The notes beneath the pieces were generated by a model that saw nothing but the letters and a program-made list of their open reading frames with translations, was not told where the DNA came from and did not search any database. The translations under genes and the position numbers were made by a program. Positions 5,674 through 12,930 of a DNA stretch of 64,000 bases are shown here, in pieces. The number at the start of each line of letters is the position of its first letter. The first letter of the stretch is position 1. Origin of the DNA: a virus; IMG/VR virus record IMGVR_UViG_3300014913_000009, positions 25,971-89,970 of that record. One strand, written 5' to 3'.

Positions 5674-8467
5674 TCCAAGAGATCCAAGTAGCATCCCCGG
5701 AAAATCCGCCAGACAGGCAGTAATCAATCCCGCCTCTCGAATACAGCATGTCGATGATATACTCGGCTTCAATCAAATCCCTACCGCCTCGTCCAAACAA
5801 AGAGCCCTCCTCGCTGCCCGCCAGTATTCCCCATCGGGCATTCGCCCACAAGGACCATTTACTCAGGGGCAGGGTAATGGTCTTTGGTTTATGGACATTG
5901 AAACACTCGGATTAGATAGCGCGTCTCCCGTTACCATGGGAAGTGTGATGTCTCGAAGTGGCATTGAATCTTTGAGCGGAAATCTTCAGGAGAAGATGAT
6001 TAGGTCAGGACAATTCGACGAATCAATACTTCCTGGGTTTGGAAGTGCTGGAGGAAAGATTAAAGGATTACATAATCTCGCAGAATCCGAATGGGACGAT
6101 CTTGTGAGAAGTATAGATAATGCAACCGATTCCGCAGGAAATAATAAACTTAAGGACATTATGGCGGGGCAGTCAAGCAGAGCAATACTCGACGAAGCCA
6201 AGCAAACTGGGAGACACCCTGCTGATGTCCTCTTATCTAAAATGCGGGAAACGAGAAAGGCAGAGGATTTTGGTGCATTATTCAATGCAAAGAAAACAAA
6301 CAAACGTGCGGGAGATTGGTTTGCCAAGAAGATAAAGATGATTAGCGATCATGGTGGGGGCACATTGGTCGTCCATAATCTGCCATTTGAATCACGCATA
6401 ATGAGTACGAGATTTACAGACAAAGGATATAAGACCCAGGTTGAGCCTTATTTATATGCATCGTCAATACAAAAGTCCGGCAAAATTGACAAAAGGATGT
6501 ACTCCACTTCAAAAGAAGTTAGTCGATTGTCCGATATGCTCCATATTAAAACTCGTGCCGGAGTTGGGGTTGGAGATACTGGAAAGCAATTATTTCAAGC
6601 CGTCAAATCTCATATATCTACTCCTGCCGACGGATACGTAAAACTTCTTGATAGCCGCGATATTATGCGTTCTGTTAATGCAATGGCAGAAGAGCAGGGG
6701 TTCTTGAGTTCAATTGGAGTTACTCGTGGGTCATCCGTTGATGATTTTTTGCAAGCATTAGATCCCAATCTTAAAGAGTTTCATTTACCATCAGCCGATG
6801 ATGTTGCCACAGAAGCATTGCTATCACATCAAATGCAAGCCGGAGAATTACTTGCAAAAGGTGATAAAGAAGCCAAGAAGCAACTTCAGTCCAAATTCGG
6901 CGATTACTTCAAGAGGCTGGACATCATCAGAACGGATAGTCGGCGAGCCGAAAAATATCTCGTTGAAAGATTATCAAATCAAATAGCCAATACACTTGCC
7001 GGCAAAGATGTGCGATTGATGGAAGGGAATACTATTAATGGCGTTTTTGTTCCCACGGTAAATGCTTATGAAGGAACTCGCTCAGTATATGATCCAAATG
7101 TTGGCAAAAAGGTTGCCGAAACATATTCAGTACATCGTCCAAAATATTCATCATCACAAAGAACGATAGATGAATTATTTGAATACAATTGGAACGCAAC
7201 GTCAAAATATCACAGAAAAAATATTTCCAGAAAAAGATATGATGCTATAAGAGATTCTTTGAAACCCATACTTGAAAAAGGCGAAGCCCTTGATGATGCT
7301 GGACTATTATTGCAGAAAGAAATACAAACGTTAATCAGCAAGGGCGATGATGTCTCAATAAAAGGGATTGAGGCGATCATTGCAAAGCAATCGACCAAAG
7401 CAATGGGAAGTGCAACAAAAGCCGCCGAGGCCGCTTCACGCTTCTCTAAAGCGAAGTGGTTGGGAGTTGGCGTTGGAATTGGACTTGCCGCGACAATGCT
7501 ATGGGAAGGTAATCCTGAAAGAAATACAGAAAGGATGACTTCCATAAATCGCGGTGGTAGTGGATCTCCTACTGGAAGTGCTGCGATTGGCGGTGGATTA
7601 GCAGTTGCGGGAATTGCAGGTGCATTAAAAGCGGGGAAAGGATCCCCCGCGTCTTATGGTGCAGTATTGGCCGGCGGATATGCATTGGCAAGTGGAGTTC
7701 ATGATGTCCTTAATGACAACAAATCGTCAGATTGGGGTGGGTCGTTAGGTGCTGGGATTACTGCCGCAGCATTTGGGGGCGTTGCTTATGCAGGGGCCGG
7801 AGGGCTGGGGAAGTTAGGACGACCGGAGTTTTTAAGCAAGGTGGATGATATGTGGAAGGGGCTAGGCGGGCAAAGAATGGGATTTGCTGCTGCCGGAATT
7901 ATTGGTGCGGGATTAATAGCATCTTATATGTTGGATGATAATCCCGAAGTTTCCAATCCAATGAGTGAGGCAAGTCATCGCACGCATTCAGATTTTGGCT
8001 CACCATACAAAGGGAGGCGAGTATCTGCTGCTATTGGCGGCTTATTCGAAGATGTTGTCGAAGGAACAAATAAATATATAGGAAAAGTAAGAGGGGGGAT
8101 GAAGGGTATAGTCAAAACAACGTCGTTGAAAAAACCGGGTAGTGGACTTATAGTTCATAATGCGACATACTCTGGAAAACAATCAGTCGCAAAAATATCA
8201 CTATTGGAATCGGCTATGGAGCAAACGGCAAGCAGACCCGAAATACTTGGAAGAACATCAAGATTGATGCCAAGTGTTGATGATGTCGTTCCATTCAAAA
8301 GAATTGCCCAAAAAGGAGGCTTGCCCGAAATGCCATCCAAGGGTAAAATAGAATTGCCTTTACCACCGCGTGTAGGTATTCCTCGCGTACAAGGAAGTAA
8401 AACCAATACGCCATTTAATGTTGGTAGCAATGGAAAGAGTCGGGCAAATGCTAGTTGTATGTATTAA
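5666..8467 (+). CDS. Large DEDD-exonuclease-like virion protein candidate
   Basis: A 933-aa protein starting at GTG 5666, overlapping the previous stop. Residues 70-340 carry DnaQ-type 3'-5' exonuclease motifs: WFMDIETLGL (D77, E79), VVHNLPFES (H237, N238, with E242 where Asp is usual) and a late acidic stretch LLDSRDIM (D329 or D332). A linker rich in Lys/Arg follows. From about residue 595 there are several Gly/Ala-rich hydrophobic segments (WLGVGVGIGLAATML, AAAGIIGAGLIASYML) like membrane helices or glycine zippers. Such a size and C terminus are unusual for a replication exonuclease, and its place before the terminase suggests a virion or ejected protein. The Glu in motif II makes activity uncertain. 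Confidence 0.6.
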   Translation: MPDPRDPSSIPGKSARQAVINPASRIQHVDDILGFNQIPTASSKQRALLAARQYSPSGIRPQGPFTQGQGNGLWFMDIETLGLDSASPVTMGSVMSRSGIESLSGNLQEKMIRSGQFDESILPGFGSAGGKIKGLHNLAESEWDDLVRSIDNATDSAGNNKLKDIMAGQSSRAILDEAKQTGRHPADVLLSKMRETRKAEDFGALFNAKKTNKRAGDWFAKKIKMISDHGGGTLVVHNLPFESRIMSTRFTDKGYKTQVEPYLYASSIQKSGKIDKRMYSTSKEVSRLSDMLHIKTRAGVGVGDTGKQLFQAVKSHISTPADGYVKLLDSRDIMRSVNAMAEEQGFLSSIGVTRGSSVDDFLQALDPNLKEFHLPSADDVATEALLSHQMQAGELLAKGDKEAKKQLQSKFGDYFKRLDIIRTDSRRAEKYLVERLSNQIANTLAGKDVRLMEGNTINGVFVPTVNAYEGTRSVYDPNVGKKVAETYSVHRPKYSSSQRTIDELFEYNWNATSKYHRKNISRKRYDAIRDSLKPILEKGEALDDAGLLLQKEIQTLISKGDDVSIKGIEAIIAKQSTKAMGSATKAAEAASRFSKAKWLGVGVGIGLAATMLWEGNPERNTERMTSINRGGSGSPTGSAAIGGGLAVAGIAGALKAGKGSPASYGAVLAGGYALASGVHDVLNDNKSSDWGGSLGAGITAAAFGGVAYAGAGGLGKLGRPEFLSKVDDMWKGLGGQRMGFAAAGIIGAGLIASYMLDDNPEVSNPMSEASHRTHSDFGSPYKGRRVSAAIGGLFEDVVEGTNKYIGKVRGGMKGIVKTTSLKKPGSGLIVHNATYSGKQSVAKISLLESAMEQTASRPEILGRTSRLMPSVDDVVPFKRIAQKGGLPEMPSKGKIELPLPPRVGIPRVQGSKTNTPFNVGSNGKSRANASCMY

Positions 8468-8477
8468 GGAGATATAA

Positions 8478-9023
8478 ATGCCATTAATAGGAACATCTTA
8501 CGGATCGTCATCTCATATGCAGGGTGGCTACGAGGGATTTATTAAGACCGGATTCTCTGGAAGTATGGCGCTTGATATGACTGCGTTTGGGGCGATTGAC
8601 ACGATGGTAAAAGGGAGTGCAGTTAAAGCAAATCCAATAACTGGAAGATTACCTGGATTCAAGCATCTGTATAGTTTCCTTGATAAAAACAAAGTCACGT
8701 CCGCAGCACTTCAGCGAATGAGTAAAAGTGTGTTCATGGGGAAATTGGGAGCAATAACGAATGTGTGGATGAGTGGACTAATGGGTGGTATGGCTGGAAC
8801 TATGAGCACGATGGCTATCGGAGCATTGGGCGATTATGGATTGCAGCAAGGAGCGGAAAAACGACGCAAAAAATTTACGGGAAATGTAGAAATGTACGGG
8901 GAAGGATTTCGCGACACCAAAAATGCACAAACAATGAGACAAACAGCATTATCTATGGTGCAGCAATCCCAACTGGGTGTTAGGAGTGCATTAGGCAGAG
9001 AAGCATTTCACATGCATAGGTAG
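8478..9023 (+). CDS. Gly/Met-rich hydrophobic protein, unknown
   Basis: 181 aa, unrecognised. A central segment, WMSGLMGGMAGTMSTMAIGAL, looks like a glycine-zipper membrane helix and is followed by a basic patch (EKRRKKF) and an amphipathic Gln-rich C terminus. A strong AAGGAGATATAA site precedes the ATG. It is the first of four small proteins of similar character between the exonuclease-like gene and the terminase, probably internal virion or membrane-interacting proteins; this is inference from composition and place. Confidence 0.5.
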   Translation: MPLIGTSYGSSSHMQGGYEGFIKTGFSGSMALDMTAFGAIDTMVKGSAVKANPITGRLPGFKHLYSFLDKNKVTSAALQRMSKSVFMGKLGAITNVWMSGLMGGMAGTMSTMAIGALGDYGLQQGAEKRRKKFTGNVEMYGEGFRDTKNAQTMRQTALSMVQQSQLGVRSALGREAFHMHR

Positions 9024-9029
9024 GGGAAT

Positions 9030-9935
9030 ATGGGATACGGCAAACGAATCGGGCAAAAAATTAGAAGTTTTGCCAAAAAAGGAATCAAAGCCGTAACTAT
9101 GCGGGGTGGCGCAAATAGGGTTGCAAAAGGGGTAAAAAAGGTCTCGAAGATAGGACGAGGTGGAGCGCAGGTAAAGGTTGCTCCCAATAATTTTTCGGCA
9201 ATAAAAAGACCACCGAGCGACCCACTAAAAGGATTGACTGTAAAACCTGACGGGATGGTTGATGTTCCGTTGGGAGGAGGGTGGGTTAAACCTACGCCAT
9301 CAAAAGATATTATAGCACAACACGCTAAGGAGTCCCGCATAAGAGGGTATAAGGCAGAAGATCTTATACAACGCGAACTTGACGAAGAAATAATAAGGAG
9401 AGGAGTTAATCCACTTAACATTGGAAGAAACGAAACTTTCATGGATGAGTATGTAAGGAAAAGTGCAGAAGATGCAATCAGAAATCCAAATGCGACGTGG
9501 AATAGAGGCATAGCAGGAAGACAGGCAAAGGCGAGAGGAGGTGCCGATAAAGGTGGAATGAATTGGTTTCAAAGAATGAAACTCAAAATGAAATTGGGAC
9601 CACTAAAAAATATGGATGAATCTATACCAGGAGTTACTCCCGAAATAAATAGAAGAAGAGCACTTAAATGGGGATCACTGGCAGATGAAATTACAGGACA
9701 AAAAGTTGACCTTGAATCAATCAGAGATAATCCAGGCAACTATATACGATCAATACAAAAAAAAGCAAAATACTATAGGGAACATGCTCCGCTGGGAGAT
9801 GATGTACAAGCATATTTTAAGAAGGACATTAATGGAGTTCAAAAACTGGTAGAAAATTTGCAAGACGCAAATGTTCCTCATAACAAAATCATAGATTATA
9901 GAAACCGGTTATTTAGATATCACAGAAACAGATAG
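9030..9935 (+). CDS. Basic helical protein, unknown
   Basis: 301 aa. The first 60 residues are strongly basic and Gly-rich (KRIGQKIRSFAKKGIKA, then GVKKVSKIGRGG), like an amphipathic membrane-active or DNA-binding helix. The rest is charged and helical with no known motif. AGGGG precedes the ATG. Located six bases after the previous gene and nine before the next. The composition would suit an internal protein bound to packaged DNA, but no function can be assigned. Confidence 0.45.
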   Translation: MGYGKRIGQKIRSFAKKGIKAVTMRGGANRVAKGVKKVSKIGRGGAQVKVAPNNFSAIKRPPSDPLKGLTVKPDGMVDVPLGGGWVKPTPSKDIIAQHAKESRIRGYKAEDLIQRELDEEIIRRGVNPLNIGRNETFMDEYVRKSAEDAIRNPNATWNRGIAGRQAKARGGADKGGMNWFQRMKLKMKLGPLKNMDESIPGVTPEINRRRALKWGSLADEITGQKVDLESIRDNPGNYIRSIQKKAKYYREHAPLGDDVQAYFKKDINGVQKLVENLQDANVPHNKIIDYRNRLFRYHRNR

Positions 9936-9944
9936 GAGATATTT

Positions 9945-10592
9945 ATGACGTCGAGACTAAAAATGGCCGGCTCATTTGGATCGGAACAAACAGCAAAAGT
10001 AGGTTCAAATTTCGGGCGAAAAATGGTCGAACATGGAGGTGTCCGAAAATGGAGTACACACCTAAGAATGTATGGTAGTGGAAGTATGGCGATGAATTCG
10101 AGACCTGAATATGGGTTCCCTGCAGGCAGACGAAAAAAGAAGTATAGAGGCGGGGGAAGTAACACAAGGAAAAAATACAGAGGGAAGGGAGTGCCCAGTC
10201 GCCCCACAACTCCCATATCAAAAGTAAAAGCGACAATAGATAGGGGAAAACGTCCCGGACTGTCATGGAAGAATGGAGCACCTCAAATGAGGGGACCAAA
10301 ATCTCCATTGAAAATTTCTTATTTACGAAGAAAGGCGCACATGAGGGGGCTTCGTGGTATAGATAGGTCTGTCGGAAAATATTCCAAAATGGCAATGGGG
10401 GCAGGAGCAATGATGGGCATGTATGGAATTTACAAATTAGCAAAGACCGAAGGAGAGGAGGGGACTGGATCGCTTCTTTTTGGTGGTGCGATTGCAGCTG
10501 CTGGCGTGATGGGGAAAAAGCCATTAGCATCGGCAATGAAGGGCAATTATCTTAGAAAAATTGGAAGATTGGCAAAGAAGGTAATAAAATAA
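9945..10592 (+). CDS. Arg/Lys/Gly-rich protein with one membrane-like helix
   Basis: 215 aa, unrecognised. Residues 1-135 are highly basic and Gly-rich with little predicted order (GRRKKKYRGGGSNTRKKYRG). Around 140-155 MAMGAGAMMGMYGIYKLA is a candidate membrane helix, followed by SLLFGGAIAAAGVMG. It ends in another basic stretch. TAGGAGATATTT precedes the ATG. The basic low-complexity half suggests nucleic-acid contact inside the virion; inferred from composition. Confidence 0.45.
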   Translation: MTSRLKMAGSFGSEQTAKVGSNFGRKMVEHGGVRKWSTHLRMYGSGSMAMNSRPEYGFPAGRRKKKYRGGGSNTRKKYRGKGVPSRPTTPISKVKATIDRGKRPGLSWKNGAPQMRGPKSPLKISYLRRKAHMRGLRGIDRSVGKYSKMAMGAGAMMGMYGIYKLAKTEGEEGTGSLLFGGAIAAAGVMGKKPLASAMKGNYLRKIGRLAKKVIK

Positions 10593-10605
10593 AGGTAGGC
10601 TAATT

Positions 10606-11037
10606 ATGGCAACAATGGCAACAATAGGGGGGATAACGGCAGCAAGTGTGGCAACAATGGGAGCGATTGGCGTGTCTCAATCAATGGATGCTGGTCCAAC
10701 TCCTCCAGATCCGTGGGAAATCTACCGATGGAAAAGAGCGGGTTTATATATGGGAGTTGGAGGAGTGGCGGGTGGTGGAGCCGGAATGCTCGCAGGAAGA
10801 AAACATCTGGGGAAAAGAGCCGGATGGGGAGCGCTCGCAGGTGCCGCCATAGGAATAATTGGTGGTGCAATTTTTGCCAAGTCTACTACCAACGCAGAAA
10901 AAAGAGGTGCATATATGGGAGGTCGTGTCGGACAAAATGAAGCGATGACCAGAGTCAGCGGAAGTGTTGGGCAAATTGCACAATTAAGAGCGGACATCGC
11001 AAGACTCCATAAACCTATTCGTGGTGGAGGATATTAA
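10606..11037 (+). CDS. Small glycine-zipper membrane protein
   Basis: 143 aa with three Gly/Ala-rich hydrophobic segments: residues 4-25, 46-62 (LYMGVGGVAGGGAGMLAG) and 70-90 (GWGALAGAAIGIIGGAIFA), followed by a helical C terminus ending HKPIRGGGY. Glycine-zipper repeats are typical of small pore- or membrane-associated proteins. The gene ends in GGTGGAGGATATTAA, which also supplies the ribosome site for the terminase start right after it. Could be an ejection or pore protein; holin-like function is less likely at this position. Confidence 0.45.
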   Translation: MATMATIGGITAASVATMGAIGVSQSMDAGPTPPDPWEIYRWKRAGLYMGVGGVAGGGAGMLAGRKHLGKRAGWGALAGAAIGIIGGAIFAKSTTNAEKRGAYMGGRVGQNEAMTRVSGSVGQIAQLRADIARLHKPIRGGGY

Positions 11038-12930
11038 TTGGCTAAAGTAAAGGTCCTGGAACATTTGGCAGAACATTTCCAACAAAGCGAAATGTGCAGA
11101 AAATGTATATTGTCTTACCACAAATTATATCAACAGGGCAAAACCAACAATCCCTTTCCTGTAAGTTGCAGGGGAGATTCCAGCGTACCTCCTCCTGGTA
11201 TCGAAAATAATAGAGAAGCACAACAAGCATTCTTATTGAGCGATCCATCAACATGGGCGGAATTTGAATTGGAGGATCCAAAAAATCCTGGTAAGTCGAT
11301 GGAGTATAGATCATATCAAAGTGAGATAGTGAGATGTACTGCGAAAAGATCTGTTGTGCGAATGGGTAGGCGTACTGGTAAAACATTTGGAATAATTACC
11401 AAAATGCTACATCGCATGTTTATCCAGAAAACCACCATCATTGTTTTGGTGCCTCACAATCCCGCCAATGTCGCCATATTCAGGGCAATAGACGATCTTA
11501 TGCGAGGATCAAAAATATTGCAACAATGTATTTCTAGAAGAGTAAAAAACCCGAGGATCATAGAGTTTAAGAATGGCTCCCGCATTGAAGGCTTTATTAT
11601 CAATTCTGGAACCGGAACAAATCCCGATAAAATACGAGGTCAGGGAGCAGATATTTTATATGTTGATGAAGCAGACTTCATCCCCCCTGAAGACTTTACC
11701 CCGGTTTGGGCTATACTTATGGACAATAAGGATGCCGAGTTCTGGATGACTTCAACGCCATCTGGACTAAAAGAAGTTTTTTATTTTAATTGCACCGAAA
11801 AAGATCGCGGTTGGCGAGAGCATTACCATTCATGTCTAGAACATCCCGATTGGGCTGAAATGGAAGCAGACATGAGGGAGCAATATAAATATAATAAAAT
11901 AGGATGGGATCATGAGGTTATGGCGCTTTTCGCCGAAGTTGAGGGTGGCGTATATTCTACTGTTGCACTTGAAAATTCTGTCGAGAAATATACTTACGAC
12001 GCAATGAGAAGGCAAGATGAATGTATTTATGCACTTGGTGTCGATTGGAACGGACATCCGATTGGAGATGTTGGTATCGTCGTTGAATATAATCCGCAAT
12101 CAAACAAATTTAAAGTTGTCGATAAATTTATATCGGCCGAAAAAGAATATACGCAATTAAAAGCCATACAAAAAATCATAGAAGTATCGCAAAAATGGAA
12201 AATAGATCAATTGTGGGTTGATTCCGGATATGGGAGCCCTCAGATTGAAATGCTAAAAAAATATGCGATAGAACGCCCCGAACTAAAGCTCATCCATAAA
12301 ATAAAAGGCATACAAATGGGCGGGAAGACAGAAGTCCGTGATCCATGGACTGGAGGTATGATAAAAAAGAGAAACAAATCCCTTATTGTATCAATTACCG
12401 CCGAAAAAATCGCCAGAGGGAACTGTATCTTCCCAAGTGCAGAAGAACCAAAGGGAGGTTTGGTTGATCAATTGAGAAGTCTTAGAATTAAACGGATGGG
12501 ACTTGATGGGGATCCAGTTTTTGAAGAATCGGAAGATCATGCAATGGTAGCATGGCAATGTGCAGTATATGCAATTATGATGAAATATTCCGACATCAAT
12601 TCGTCAATAGGAGTGTCCCATATAGATGTCGCTCCGACCATTATGAGGAACGGCAGGAAACTCATCCCATTACAAGATACAGGATCAATGAATATTGAGC
12701 CAGATCTCTTAAATTATATGCGCAAAGACATAATGAATAGAGACGATAGAAGTGTATTCCATAGCCCGCAACATGGAGCGTCAACACAACTATCACGCAA
12801 AATCGGTGGTATGCCCTTGAAGCAAAATGAAAACAAAAGAGGCAATTTTTCTAAAAGTCCATTTAGACGAACACAAAAAGATTTTGTATTTGGACAAGAA
12901 AAAAGGCCTACACGGAGGAGACGGCGTTGA
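11038..12930 (+). CDS. terL: Terminase large subunit
   Basis: The 630-aa ATPase/nuclease that drives DNA into the prohead. Walker A is R108-MGRRTGKT-116, Walker B ILYVDEAD (206-213), the coupling motif MTSTPSG (237-243), and the nuclease domain begins with ALGVDWNG (D336) with a later LWVDSGYG and a final acidic EESEDHAMVAW. An unusual 90-residue N-terminal extension holds C20-x2-C23 and C44, possibly a metal site. The C-terminal 60 residues are basic and disordered. The start is TTG 11038, immediately after the previous stop, supported by GGAGG 7 bases upstream; no ATG fits. Confidence 0.97.
   Translation: MAKVKVLEHLAEHFQQSEMCRKCILSYHKLYQQGKTNNPFPVSCRGDSSVPPPGIENNREAQQAFLLSDPSTWAEFELEDPKNPGKSMEYRSYQSEIVRCTAKRSVVRMGRRTGKTFGIITKMLHRMFIQKTTIIVLVPHNPANVAIFRAIDDLMRGSKILQQCISRRVKNPRIIEFKNGSRIEGFIINSGTGTNPDKIRGQGADILYVDEADFIPPEDFTPVWAILMDNKDAEFWMTSTPSGLKEVFYFNCTEKDRGWREHYHSCLEHPDWAEMEADMREQYKYNKIGWDHEVMALFAEVEGGVYSTVALENSVEKYTYDAMRRQDECIYALGVDWNGHPIGDVGIVVEYNPQSNKFKVVDKFISAEKEYTQLKAIQKIIEVSQKWKIDQLWVDSGYGSPQIEMLKKYAIERPELKLIHKIKGIQMGGKTEVRDPWTGGMIKKRNKSLIVSITAEKIARGNCIFPSAEEPKGGLVDQLRSLRIKRMGLDGDPVFEESEDHAMVAWQCAVYAIMMKYSDINSSIGVSHIDVAPTIMRNGRKLIPLQDTGSMNIEPDLLNYMRKDIMNRDDRSVFHSPQHGASTQLSRKIGGMPLKQNENKRGNFSKSPFRRTQKDFVFGQEKRPTRRRRR

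Noticed and set aside
9943-10536. Long minus-strand ORF (197 codons)
   Set aside because: It is antisense to a well-supported + strand gene with its own ribosome site; the product is low-complexity Leu/Pro/Ser, typical of a shadow frame.
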